Shown piece by piece: positions 1 to 11,109 of a DNA stretch of 64,000 nucleotides (positions are counted from its first letter, which is position 1; each line of letters begins with the position of its first letter). The notes beneath the pieces are model-generated. The model had not been told where the DNA came from and made no database searches. It saw only the letters and a list, made by a program, of their open reading frames with translations. Origin of the DNA: Serpula lacrymans var. lacrymans S7.9 (Eukaryota > Basidiomycota > Agaricomycetes > Boletales > Serpulaceae); assembly GCF_000218685.1 (NCBI RefSeq), contig NW_006763296.1:300715-364714 (forward strand). The letters run 5' to 3'. Made by a program: the position numbers and the translations under genes.

Positions 1-421
1 TGATTTAAACGACGAGGAAGTTGACTTTTATGGAAATTAGAATCCTTCGTCTAATTTGTGCGGCTCCAAATACACGTTGCGTCTAGTTCCTTGGCAGATC
101 CTTTCACATTTCTCGGTCGCGGATACGAACGGACCCTCTGATACTACTACATATGGTCTGACCAAGTTTTGAACATTCTTCGCCAAACTCTGCGCTATCT
201 TGGCTTGGCTGCTGTTGTACCCTCGTGCTATGAGAAAGAACCCCGCAACGACTGCTACACTGATGTCATAATTGCTTTGCTCAGGCAACGAATCAATCTG
301 TCGTATCACGGCCGCTATGTTACTGCAAGGAATCATGCTGTTGGGTATATAAAGCTCACTAGTGGGACATATGTTCTACATCTTGCACTCCTGAATTATA
401 TCCAGCTTGTCTATCACAAAC
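1..421. other. Left-edge intergenic region and thaumatin promoter
   Basis: No gene could be supported here. The short open frames on both strands have no recognisable content. The right part is the promoter and 5' leader of the thaumatin-like gene that starts at 422. Confidence 0.5.
346..353 (+). promoter_or_regulatory. TATA box of the thaumatin-like gene
   Basis: The sequence tatataaa lies about 70 nt upstream of the start codon at 422, followed by a pyrimidine-containing leader. The spacing suits a TATA box for a highly expressed secreted protein. This is inference from motif and position only. Confidence 0.5.
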
Positions 422-1693
422 ATGAAGTTCGCTCTCGCCGCCTCTTCCCTCGCTCTCGTTGCTGGTGCTTCGGCCCGTTCCATTACGGTCACTAACAAGT
501 GCTCATACACCGTCTGGTGAGTTGTTTTTATTTCTTATCGTCGTATCCAGTTCACTTACACTTATGTGACAGGCCTGCTGTATGTCTCCAGACTCCCTGT
601 AATGAAGTCCTCGTTACTTATTTTCGTTAGATCTACACTGGCTCCGGAACTGCGCCCAGCCAAACCACTGGGTACGCTATTCCTCTTTTTAAGGACATTC
701 ATTCGAAACTGATGAACTTCTATAGCTGGCAGGCGAACACTGGTGACACCGTCACCTTCGATGTGCGCTGATGTTTCCTGCCAATGCTCATCGTTATTCA
801 CTCACCGTGATCTTACTTTGCAGGTTCCCGACAACTGGACTGCTGGACGAATCTGGGTATGTCCATATACCATCCTCACTGGCCCAAAGTCACTAATCAG
901 TTCATCTTAGGGTCGCCGTGACTGCGACGCCAGCGGCACCTGTGTCACTGGTAACTGTGCTGGTGGTATCGTCTGCACTCAACCCGTAAGCCTTCACTCC
1001 CCTGTTCTCTCCACCACACACTCTTTAACGAATTGAATTGACACAGGGAACTCCCCCCGCTACCCTCGCCGAGTTCACCTTGGCCGCCAGCGGAAACCAG
1101 GACTTCTACGACGTTTCCCTAGTCGATGGTTTCAACATCCCCGTTGCCATCACCAACGACCAGGGATGCAGCACTGCTGACTGCCCAGTTGACTTGAACG
1201 CCAACTGTAAGTACATGTGTTTCTCTGGATCTAGCTTTTGCTTTTGCTGAACGCGTTTTTCTTTTCTTTGCGTGGACATATAGGCCCTGCTGAGCTCCAA
1301 GGACCTTCTGGAGCCTCTGGCAACGAGGGATGCAAGAGTGCTTGCTTCGCCAACCTTGACGGCAACCCCAGTATGTTGATTTCACCCAGTCCTTATTATT
1401 CACTCGGCTGATGCGTGACTGGACTCCTAACCAGCCGACTCTGCCAACTGCTGCAGCGGTTCTCATGCCACCCAGGCTACTTGCCCCTCTTCCGGAGTTA
1501 CTGACTACTCTTACTTCAGTGCGTATCTTTCCACGTGTACAAAGATATGTGCTTACATTTTCTTTTCTTCATGACGTCAGAGAACGCCTGCCCCAACTCG
1601 TACTGCTATGCTTACGACGAGGCGAGCGGCACTGCTCTCTGGACTTGCGATGCTGGCAAGGCTGCCTCTTACACCGTCACTTTCTGCCCTTGA
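422..1693 (+). CDS. Secreted thaumatin-like protein (GH64/TLP fold)
   Basis: The protein begins [18 protein letters not shown], a classic signal peptide, followed by [15 protein letters not shown], the conserved TLP N-terminus. Later segments fit the family well: [36 protein letters not shown] and the Cys-rich C-terminal block [16 protein letters not shown] ending in TVTFCP. It has about nine exons with GT-AG introns, including a 7-nt exon at 573-579 that completes the W-P-A codons. The many cysteines, the Arg of GRIWGRR and the acidic residues of the FYDVSLVD block correspond to the disulfide-rich fold and the acidic cleft of the family. TLPs of mushrooms are secreted and several bind or cleave beta-1,3-glucan, so a cell-wall role is likely here, although activity cannot be read from sequence. 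The length is typical for a full-size TLP. Confidence 0.93.
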
Positions 1694-2091
1694 GAGAGTG
1701 TTGCCGTTGTGGATTGACTTCGCAATACGTATTTATTTCATGTTGTTGCAAGTGTTGTCAAAATAATCAAGTTGTTGTATATTTCATGATTCGACAGTGT
1801 GATACCTTCTGTGAAATGCCCGTCAGTATATAGCATGACTCTTGTGTTTCCTAGCTTGATTGTCACAGCGACATCACTGGGATGAGATATATGTATTACT
1901 CTAGCTTCATGTGCGACAGGAGGGCTAAATCTTAACGCCAACTGTCTTCATCTCAGAGCTGTGATAGTGGAAACAGAAGGCGTAATCATGCATCAAACAG
2001 CTCACCCGCGTATCCCACAGACCAGCCAACGAAGTTGATAATCGAAAAAAGAAGTACCATAATGCAGTCTTATGTCTTTAGTCTACGTACT
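1694..2091. other. Convergent intergenic region
   Basis: This holds the 3' ends of the thaumatin-like gene (+) and the first sulfite oxidase-like gene (-). I see no further gene in it. Confidence 0.5.
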
Positions 2092-3539
2092 TCAAATTTC
2101 CACACTACTCTCCCCTAGTGCGCAAAACCCAACTCCCCGTAAATTCCATCGAAAGTCCGTCATCTGCACTGCACCACTCTCATCACTTGCACGGCTCCGT
2201 ATTGTTTCGAGCCCCCTCTTTCAAAATCAACATCACTAACGTCTCTATCCACATTAACATCTCCTTCCCATAGCGCCCAACTCCATCTTCCTTCTTGGTA
2301 CGTAATTCGCGTTGGTACCCATGTCTTTCCTTCATCTGCAGTGATATCAACCTGTGTGATGCGCTCACTAGACACAGCATAGCCTGTTGCTTTTACCAGG
2401 ACTGTGTTATCCCGACTTAACCCGGGAAGAGTGATATCTTCGACCTTTGCTATAACTGAGTTGAGGGCTACGGCCTGCATAGCAGGTACACGGCTCCACC
2501 AGTCCTGACTGTCAGCCATGTCCTGAGATGTAACCTGGAGAAACTTGCATGTAAGCTTCGTATTCACTGATTATTTGTTCGCATGGAACAAGGACACGCA
2601 TGATGTACATGCTCATGGAATGTACAATTACTCACGTTATCTGGTAGTACTTTGTAGTCCCGTCTCTGGTAGAAGCAGGGAGATTCATCATGTGAGATAG
2701 TCAGACTGTCGACCGTCTTCACCCAACGAGCGCCAGAGAAGCCAGGGACAACCACGCGTAGTGGAAAGCCATGCTCAGGTGTTAAAGATTCGCCGTTCAT
2801 CTTTACAGGTGATACTGCAGGTTTATTAAAATCATAAAAGTACAGGACTCAAAAGCTCACCTCATACGCAAGTATCACGTCCCCTTTCTCGTCCATAGCT
2901 TTTGCTAGTGGGATAGAAGCCCCGAAATAAGAATCCTGTTCGCATGCAACAGCATGCGACGCAAAGCAGACATGCTTATTTTCCCACTTATCTATCTCAG
3001 TCGAGACACCACTAAAGATCAAAAGGTCGCACAGTGATAGGCCTGCCCATCTGACGTTAGAAATTGTAGCTTCACTCCACATGAGCCCTTCAGGATCCCT
3101 CTGAGTCTTCTCTGCCATTTTCGCACGGCGATTACCTGCACACTACAAGACGAGAATACATGAGCATACACTTGAACGCGGGTGGAAAGATGGGCTTGCG
3201 TTCAACGCAGCTACCACTTCTTTCCGCGGGAAGGAAAGAATCGTGTCTTTTAGATTGAATTCGTTTTCCTCGACGTGTTCACCGTCGATTTTGAGTTTAT
3301 ATGTATCGATGTTTGGTTCTCTCTCGTTTTCGACGTGAACTGTCAGAGCTGTGGTAAATAGTTCGAGTGATCAATTATAGGTGGTAGTGCGTTGGATGAA
3401 CCTAATGCTTACCGTGATTTCGAGCATATATTAGTGGTATAGGTGTAATTGGATACTGAATGAGCTCTGCAATATCGGGCGGCTCCGCATTGTAAGGGCT
3501 TTCGCTGAGCACCCTAAGATCACCTTTATGCAAAACCAT
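2092..3539 (-). CDS. Sulfite oxidase-like molybdopterin enzyme, copy A, with C-terminal frameshift
   Basis: The start codon is at 3539 ([21 protein letters not shown]). The exons encode the molybdopterin-binding domain: the cysteine motif [16 protein letters not shown] at the exon starting at 3142, then [34 protein letters not shown] and the dimerisation domain ([39 protein letters not shown]). The cysteine of CAGNRR is the molybdenum ligand in sulfite oxidases, and no cytochrome b5 domain is visible. The intron before CAGNRR (3143-3199) uses a GC donor. In the last exon the frame ends at 2160 with 11 unrelated residues. Shifting by one base near 2195-2201 restores an end matching copy B ([24 protein letters not shown]) with a stop at 2092. 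The gene is therefore either damaged or carries a one-base sequence error. It is paralogous to the gene at 6219-7766. Confidence 0.85.
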
Positions 3540-3724
3540 AGTTTAATCTTTGGTTTTCTTTGCTTGGGATGTCGTTTAGTTAGGTTTCCTTGAATGTACT
3601 TTTGAGCGAAACCAGCTGAATATGTGATAACACCAAGCTTCTGGGAACAAAGGCGCCCTAGTGGTCTGACCGTGCTTTACCAGCTGAGCTTTCATATCAG
3701 AGACTTTATAAAGGGGAGAACCAC

Positions 3725-3758
3725 TGACGTCGATATAACATAACGTCATGATCACGTG
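3725..3758. promoter_or_regulatory. TGACGTC and TCACGTG boxes upstream of sulfite oxidase-like copy A
   Basis: TGACGTC at 3725-3731 and TCACGTG at 3752-3758 lie about 190-220 nt upstream of the start codon at 3539. TGACGTC is the CREB/ATF-type bZIP core. TCACGTG is the Cbf1-type bHLH core that in yeasts marks sulfur-assimilation promoters. A regulatory role here is inferred from motif and position. Confidence 0.3.
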
Positions 3759-3930
3759 CCTACAAATACAACACTTGCCTAAAACAGAACACCAAATCAA
3801 TGATCGAGGAAAACAAAACAGGAAAGCGTGAAAAACAGATAGCCAGGGGGAAAGGAACGTTACAAAAAAAAAAGAAAGTCCCGAAAATGGCCTTTCAAAT
3901 CAGTAACCAAGAAAAAAGGAATGACGACAG

Positions 3931-5806
3931 TTACGCATGGTATCTCCTGCTACCTGCTGGATTGCTGTGATGACGGCCCCGTTCATGTTCACGATCGTGG
4001 TTACGATCACGTCTAACGATATTACTGTTTCTCAGAAAAATCATAAAAAAAACAAGCAGTGATCTTACCGATAATGAGAGCGATCGTAGTTAGAAGATGA
4101 CTCTGTGTTAGAAGAGTGGGTCGAATGATGCGAGTGATGAGAAGTGTATGATCGCGGCGATTTACTGGCGTAGTCTTCACGGTGCCCACTAATTATTTCC
4201 GAGCTATAACGCCCACTATACCCACTACGACTCGGAGCAGAATGGCGGTCGGAGGATGAACCAGAGCCAGAACGGGAACGATTGTCCCGGGGCGAATATG
4301 TATGACTTCCACCCGATAAAAAAGTTCAGGGATTTATATCAGCTTCAGTTCATGAATTCAGTAACAGACTTCAAATACCTTCGCGATCGGTTCTTGCACT
4401 GGCAAGGGTTGAACACTAAAAGGTGTCCCTCAATATCACGGCATGTGCTGTGATGAGAACATCTGTTGGATTCATCGATTTTTCCATGACTACATAACAT
4501 GCTTTAGCATCCTTAGTAACTTGAGGAAAAGATCCATGGTCACCGGTAGATTTCGCGGCCATGCTTGTCTTGAACAACGAATGGAGCTGATGGAGAGGGC
4601 CGCCTTCCACTAAAATCACCTACCCTAAAAAAGATGAACCATTTGAGTAGACAGCCGGTATCTATGTAAATTGCCCATGCCTGGTTATCTCGTTCCCGTT
4701 CTCATCTTGGAATATGACATTCATTCCTCCAGGTACAATATAGTACATGGAGCTACTAGTGGTACTGGGTATAGCAATTACACGTTGCTGCTCGTATTCT
4801 TCGCGAACATATTGATATGGCTCATGTGAGGGCTTGATCTACGGGCATGGTGAACTCCACAAACGTACATAAAGAGTTAAAAATGACAAACCTCTTCATT
4901 TACGGAATTCGTAAAAACAACCGTGGGCTCTCTCGTATAGGGTACTGGCTGAGGCGCGTAGTTCATCCGCCGGGGACGATTGATATTGGATGAGTTCTAA
5001 GACAAGTAAAAATATATTAATTAAAATAAGTAATAATTATTACAATCTACGTCCTTACCATTCTATCTAAACGAGCGGGGGCTCGTGGTTTTCCATAACC
5101 TGTGGGTTCATTACTCACAGATGTATCCGACTCTGTCGTGCTCAGCACTATGACGTCTTCCTCCGTGTATCGCCTTGCTTTTTCGTGTGGGCGTGGGGCT
5201 GAGGGAGTGTACCGACTGGGAATTCGTTGAGGAGGTAGCGATTTTTTGCGTGCCAAACCGCCTGGCGCTATCACGTTTAGCCCGAATGGTGAGTTTTCAT
5301 CGTCCTGACGATGAACATTGGGGATAACCCCCGACATCACTGATGAAGGGCTATCGACATGAATGAAGCTGCCGTCGTCTTCCTCGTCGTCATCTATGAT
5401 AGGCCTGCGGGGGGAGTCAGATGGAAGTGCCTGTTTGATTCGTCTAATCAGCATGGATTTCATTTGCCACGGGTAGAACAGCCTTACAATTTCGATTGGC
5501 GGTGGTAGAAACTATAGTAAAGTATTAGTGAGATACATTCAAATTTATTGAGGAACTCGAGACCTTGTCATTGTTGTCTGATAACTCTGCTTCCAGAGGT
5601 CGTACTGCTTGGTAACCATACATTGAGTCTCGCAGACTATCGTGGAAGTGATCGTTAAAGCGATCACTGAACCCGTCGTCGAGGTCATTCAGGCGACTAA
5701 GCTGTTCACGGCGTCTACGATCTATAGAAGACTGTCTACCTTGGAACATCTTCAATAGATTGAAGCGCATGCTGACGAGCGAGCGGGAGACGTTGAACCT
5801 GTGCAC
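3931..5806 (-). CDS. Low-complexity Arg/Ser/His-rich protein, function unknown
   Basis: I do not recognise a family. A run of minus-strand exons gives FQGRQSSIDRRRREQLSRL, then (after an intron at about 5520-5567) FLPPPIEIVRLFYPWQMKSM and IRRIKQALPSDSPRRP, an acidic patch (DDDEEDDGS), a Ser/Pro-rich stretch (KKSLPPQRIPSRYTPSAPRP), and a C-terminus rich in Ser, His and Arg (YTSHHSHHSTHSSN, HDREHERGRHHSNPAG) stopping at 3931. The last intron runs from just after TCTCATTATCG to the exon RNSNIVRRDRNHD. The start is uncertain: ATG at 5806 (MHRFNVSRSLV) or at 5770 (MRFNLLKMF). Intermediate exons between about 4250 and 5040 are only partly resolved. The composition suggests a disordered protein. It sits between the two sulfite oxidase-like paralogs, in the same orientation. 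Confidence 0.55.
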
Positions 5807-6218
5807 ATGCCTCGTGTAGTCGATGTGGGATAGGTTTTATACTTAACCACCACGAGGAAATCGTGCGGGAATCATCTTTAGGCAGCTGACATGAGGATCT
5901 TCTCTTCTGATGACATGAGTTGCCATAATAGCTTATCTTGTCGAAGTAATGCGGCCTCCGCACGTTATTGGATGATATCCTCGGAAAAGAACATTCTACA
6001 CACTACTATTACATAGTCAGCGATCAGCATCTAGTTGGTCGTTTGGAACGGAGAACGACATAACAGATAATTCGAGAAAAATATTCCTCGTCTCGCCTTC
6101 AATATACCCAGCAGCCCAACCCATGAATTTATAGAGAAATCACTATTCGCTAGCAGCGTGTTACAAACACATTGCCCGTCCCATTCCACGCAACACCTAT
6201 AACCTCGTTGAACTGCAC

Positions 6219-7766
6219 CTATATTTCCACTTGCCTTTCCCCGACAGCACAGAATCCAACGCCTCGCAGATTCCACGCACACTCCGTGACCTGGACGTCC
6301 CCGCTCTCGTCCTGAGCACGACTCCATACCGTTACCACACGTTTCGTCGCTACCCCGTTCTCGGTATTATGACCATTCTCTCCGTTGATCCCATTGATAC
6401 CGTTGGCAGTATTGCTGGCTGAGACAGCGATATCTCCTTCCCATAATGACCAGCTCCATTTTCCCTCCTGGTAAGTAATTTGTGCTGGTACCCAGTTCTT
6501 CCCTGAGTCAGCACTAATATCCACCTTGGTGATGCGTGTGCCAGATAGGGCGTAACCCGTTGCTCTGAGCACAATTCTACCAACATCAGGAGTAACATGC
6601 CCATGCGTATAAGGGCTAACGTTGGTGATGTTGGTGATAACACTTGGCACACGCTGAACGGTGGCAACAACCGAGTTGAGAGCAATGGCTTGAATAGCTG
6701 GAACGCGACTCCACCAGTCTTGAGCATCAGCCATGTCATGAGAAATCACCTATTCATAAACGTTATACAACTTCGCTAACCGAAGGGTGAGAATACGTAC
6801 TGTATCAGGTAGTACTTTGTAATCTCGTTGCTGATAAAAGTTGGGCGATTCATTCCGCGAGACAGTGATACGATCAATCCATTTCACCCAGCGTGCGCCT
6901 GAGAAACCTGGGACGACAATGCGCAAAGGAAATCCATGTTCCGGGGTGAGCGGTTCGTCGTTCATCTGTGGTAGGCCTCAGCATTAATAGGGGGGACAAA
7001 AGAGTGACGAGGCAGAAGAGGTGCAACAATGATTCACCTCGTATGCAAGTAGTACATCACCTCCTTCATCCATGACTTTCTCAATTGGAATCGACACACC
7101 ATAGTACGTGTCCTGCTCGCATGGCGCTATGTGAGATGCAAGACAAACGTGCAGGTCATCGCAGTTGGTCGGAATTCCTGCGTATAAAAGAACGTCGCGG
7201 AGCAAAACACCACCCCATTTTACATTCGAGACTGCTCCTTCATTCCATTTCAGTCCCTTCACGTCTCGTTGTGTCTTTTCAGCCATCTGTGCCCTTCGGT
7301 TCCCTGCACACTAAAATGCGGTGTTAGAGCGGACTCGCAGATTTATAGCTGAGGGAGCTGGTAAAGAGATAACTACACGTACCTGGAGCGCAGCTACAAC
7401 TTCCTTGCGTGAAAACTGGTTTACAAGGTCTTGGAAGGATATGCTTAAATCCCTGTCAACCTCTCCATCAATCGTGATGTTGAACGCTGGTTCCTTCACC
7501 CCCGCGTCTGCTTTAACATCCTTGATATCCGCTATTTTGACCATAACATTAGTAAATCCACTGGGTCAGCAAACTATCTTGGTTGGAACAAGCTGCATGG
7601 ACATACAATGGTTGCGCTTGTAGATAAGGCGACGAGGTGTTATGGGATATTGCAAGAGTTCAGCGACATCAGGGGGTTCTGCATTGAGTGGGCTCTCGCT
7701 AAGAACACGAAGCGTCTGTTTACAAGTCAAAAAGAGGTTGTTGCCGAGGTTGCAATATTCTGACAT
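6219..7766 (-). CDS. Sulfite oxidase-like molybdopterin enzyme, copy B
   Basis: This is an intact paralog of the gene at 2092-3539. The first exon carries [20 protein letters not shown]. After introns come [10 protein letters not shown], then [16 protein letters not shown] with the predicted molybdenum-binding cysteine, [31 protein letters not shown] and the dimerisation domain through [13 protein letters not shown] and [13 protein letters not shown]. The intron before CAGNRR (7311-7382) has a normal GT donor, unlike copy A. An Asn/Gly-rich insert ([13 protein letters not shown]) lies in the C-terminal domain and is absent from copy A. The start at 7766 ([12 protein letters not shown]) is the nearest in-frame ATG, but an upstream exon cannot be excluded. 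The expected role is oxidation of sulfite to sulfate. The lack of a heme domain fits fungal and plant-type enzymes. No C-terminal peroxisomal signal is visible. Confidence 0.88.
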
Positions 7767-8990
7767 TTCTGCAGTCGTATGGCGTGCTACTGAGCACGCA
7801 ATACTGTCGCAATTTGTTCTCGCGCGTACCAGCGGACTTTCAATTCTTCTTAAGTACGAGTACAATGTAACTGTTGCTCAGGCTTGCTTTCAAGGTCTGT
7901 GACACTTAGAAAGACTGACAGAATTCGAAGCCACAGCCGTCCAGCGACAGGATTTACATCGTGTCCCGTAAAGTTATCCACATACTACTACGTTTGAAAC
8001 AACTGAAGAAGCACCTCGCTATTGACAGCCAACTGCAGTCGTTCTATCAGTCTAAGTGTTACGTTCATACAGAGATGACATATGATACCATCCTTAAAGG
8101 TCTATCATACGCACTCGTCGCTTTGACCTAGGAACACAACGTCCAGATGCGAATATCACTACTTAACTCTGAATCCAGCTCATAATGTCTCAGCCCGCCA
8201 CCAAGTTCTAACTCATCAGTCAAGACCGGAGGAGACAACAAACCTTCCGTACAGGTCTGCCTGCCCTACTTGACGCGCCCGAACCCCCTTGAAATCCATT
8301 GCAACTTACTGCCAGCTTCAGTCTCTTCATCTAAGATGTCCAATGATATATCGCACTCTTAAATAGCCGTACAGGATGGTATAGTCCCCAGGATGCTTTC
8401 AATTGAACTACCACCCAATTTAACATCTGACGGTTTCATTATTCAAGGCATATACGCACCCATCACTTGGTCGAGTACGATACACGCACCGAAGCCCTAC
8501 TCAACAGCCAGATTTCTAGGGTGCATATGGATATATTTTCATAAGTGAGTAGGCTCTACTTTGGTCAGCGCAAAACGACTCCCTGTACATCTTGGTATGT
8601 CCAATGCACCTTTGTTCACCCTGATGAGGCTAACTTAGACCAGTCGGTAGCTCGAACACCTTGTCTGGAGCGTTCTAATCTGCCTTGATATCAATGTATC
8701 GCCTGTATATCGTCAATGATATCGGACATTGCGACGACTAAAATCAGAGTCTGAAACGCGTCAAAAGTCACATGTGACTAATCAATGTGCACGTGACTAT
8801 GACTACAATGACATCATACACCTTACTGTAACCATTCCACTCAGCAAAGAAGTAGATTGAGGGCTGACGCCCCCGATGACGTCGAACCCCTCTCTTTGGA
8901 AGGGGGTGTCTGACATGGGATTTTCATATATAGCCCTCGTAGTCTCGCGGTGCTCTCCCACTCTTACCTTCTACCAAACCCTCCCCTACA
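7767..8990. other. Intergenic region, divergent promoters
   Basis: No coding region could be supported. It lies between divergent genes (copy B on minus, the small protein at 8991 on plus). The right third holds TCACATGTGA (8768-8777), CACGTG (8790-8795) and TGACGTC (8877-8883), about 105-220 nt upstream of the next start codon. Confidence 0.5.
8768..8883 (+). promoter_or_regulatory. E-box/CRE-like cluster upstream of the small mitochondrial-type gene
   Basis: TCACATGTGA (8768-8777), GCACGTGAC (core 8790-8795) and TGACGTC (8877-8883) occur within 116 nt. They match bHLH and bZIP core sites. Function is inferred from proximity to the start codon at 8991 only. Confidence 0.3.
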
Positions 8991-9750
8991 ATGTATGCGA
9001 TTTTAGCAGCCCGTAATGCAACAAAAGCGGTTTACCGTGTTTCCACTGTCATAAAGCCGAGTTCGAGGTTAACATCGACAAGGTAAGCAAGTTAGCCATG
9101 TGCAATTTGAATATCTTATGACGTTGTTTAGGCACTACTCTAGGTTTGTGGCAATTTGGCTGCTTCTTGACAAGAAGATAACAGTTTTCCTACGAACAGC
9201 ACTATGCATGATAACGACGCAGAGGTTAGCATGGTGCGACAGCTGTCCTCAAGTCAACTAATGATATAATCCCTCGTGCACATAGCTTTTAGATCGAGAA
9301 AAGTCACGAAACCTTAACAAAAATCAGCACAAGACGTCGACGCCTATTGAAGATGCACCAGGTTGGAATGAAGGGCTTGCAAGTGCATCAGAGGCTCATG
9401 TCAAGGTGCATAAGTCTTGTTGATCGTTGAAAAACATGTTTAGCTAATATATTTTATGTCAGGCTGATCGTTCCGAAATACCAATGCACGATCTCCAGCG
9501 CAGAACTGTGAACTACATCCAGTCGCGCCATGCCCCTGATGAGCGGCTCGATCAACGTGAGGCATTTTACGCTCGTGACGAAATTACAGGGCCGTTACGC
9601 ACTGCCTCAGTAGGCGAGTTTGAGGGCGTATACGGGGCAGGAGATGAAGGAGTAGATATGGAGGGAACAGAGGTTGATCCTGATGGGCGTAGTGTAAGGC
9701 GAGTTGTGCGAGAGGAAAAGACCGAACTTAATGTGAAAAGGGAATCGTGA
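8991..9750 (+). CDS. Small conserved fungal protein with mitochondrial-type leader
   Basis: Four exons (8991-9082, 9185-9224, 9286-9405, 9463-9750) sum to 540 nt and encode 179 residues. The N-terminus (MYAILAARNATKAVYRVSTV) is basic, hydroxylated and lacks acidic residues, as in mitochondrial presequences. The centre reads MHDNDAELLDREKSRNL, then TSTPIEDAPGWNE and LASASEAHVKADRS, a pattern I associate with a family of uncharacterised fungal proteins. The C-terminal part (RRTVNYIQSRHAPDERLDQ, YARDEITGPL, then an acidic Gly-rich tail) is hydrophilic. All four junctions are in frame with normal GT-AG introns. The exon 3 acceptor at 9285 was chosen over 9292 because only it keeps the frame. No enzymatic domain is visible and the function is unknown. 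Confidence 0.75.
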
Positions 9751-10237
9751 GCTCAACATGAAATCAGTGATATTTGTATGTGTATTATTTTATCACATCT
9801 CTCGTGGTTAAGGCTGGCCGAAAGTGATAACACAACAATATGTTTGTGTAAACTTGACTTTATTTAATTTTATACAGCATTCTACTTTACTATTTTCATG
9901 TTGCCCGCTCATTTGTATGTTTTTATTTATCATACGTTGTGCTCATATATAATTGCTTCATATGTCGATGAACTGCATTTCCGTCAAACATATTGAATGC
10001 TTGGCAAAGTACTCGAGAAACATAGGCCTTGTCTTGACCGTTGTCACCGTTCTTTCACTCGCAAGCGGTGCGAGTTGTTTTTATCATGCACATAATTCTT
10101 CGAGAGATTTCGATATCATGATCATAGTAATCATATGTCATATGTAGGCAAGAGCATTACAGTATATTTAACGTCCAAAAACTAAGTTAGAATTATCCTA
10201 AATCAATGAACCCTACATTATATTCCTATCTCATCAG
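9751..10237. other. Convergent intergenic region
   Basis: AT-rich sequence between the 3' ends of two convergent genes. One short open frame (9953-10147) has no coding character. Nothing else is seen. Confidence 0.5.
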
Positions 10238-11109
10238 TTAATTCTTCTCTTCTCCAACTGACCCTGGTAGAATAACCGGGCCAGGTCCAAACTCACCATC
10301 ACCTGGAAGCTGCTCAGGCGTTGCACCCGTCTCACTTGGAGGCAGGCGCACAGGCCCGGGGCCAAACGGAGGCCCAAAGGGCGAATGAGGAATTTTGACG
10401 GGACCTGGACCAAGTGCAATATTCTCCGTGGGGAGCTTCACGGGACCAGGTCCAAACTCGACATTCTCAGCTGGTTTGACTGAGGCAGCGGAGAGAGCTG
10501 TGGGCCCGAGGTGGAAAGGGACTGGTTGGTCCGTGTAGACCTGGTTGAGAGTTACGACTCGACGGGGATCAAAGTATCCACGGACATGGGGAGGTTGAGG
10601 TGGTCGAGGAGCGGTAGGCTTGATTCTGGAATTAGATCGGATTAAGGGTGGAGGTACCTGTGAAGATGACGAAATACTTACATGACGTTGAGAGACGATG
10701 TAAGCTTGGTTTGAGCGGGAGCACCTCCTACAAGGGGCTCGAGGTTCACGATGGCAGTGTAGAATATTCCTACTAGCCCTGACTGCAGAAACATCGAAAA
10801 GTTAACATCAGTATACAGGTTTGTTAGAAGTGAGTGTTAGCTTACGAGTTCGCCGTCGGTGTCTTTGACCTCGAGTTCTCCGCTAACGTTCACGGTGGCA
10901 CTTCGTTTGTTAACAGCAGACTGGGACAGAAGCTGCTCCTTGTACTGCTGGCGCGAGAGGTGCTTGCCATTAACTGTGATATTGACTTCACGATCGAAGA
11001 ATGAGTCAAAAACATCACCGAACTCAGATGCTGTGGTAGAGGTAAGCAACGAGGTAACTCGCGACTGAGTAAGCGCTGTGAGAGTAGGGAGGACTATATT
11101 TGCAGACAT
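10238..11109 (-). CDS. NTF2-like domain protein with GPGPV repeats
   Basis: Exon 1 starts at 11109 (MSANIVLPTLTALTQSRVTS). It continues SEFGDVFDSFFDREVNITVN and ends in DGEL. Exon 2 gives SGLVGIFYTAIVNLEPLVGG and TKLTSSLNV, and exon 3 starts IIKPTAPRPPQPPHVRGYFD. The N-terminal helices followed by strands resemble an NTF2/SnoaL-like fold, a call from pattern rather than clear motifs. The C-terminal third holds four copies of a nine-residue unit: FGPGPVKLP, LGPGPVKIP, FGPGPVRLP and FGPGPVILP, separated by Pro/Gly-rich spacers, ending GSVGEEKN. No signal peptide or membrane segment is visible. The leader just upstream of the ATG is a CCA/CAC trinucleotide repeat. The function is unknown. Similar proteins are common and uncharacterised in mushrooms. 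Confidence 0.75.

Noticed and set aside
3640..3715. tRNA-like sequence on the minus strand (AGCTCAGCTGGTAAAGCACG)
   Set aside because: A D-arm/A-box-like word is present, but there is no matching T-arm, anticodon stem or acceptor stem. It could be a relic of a tRNA-derived element.
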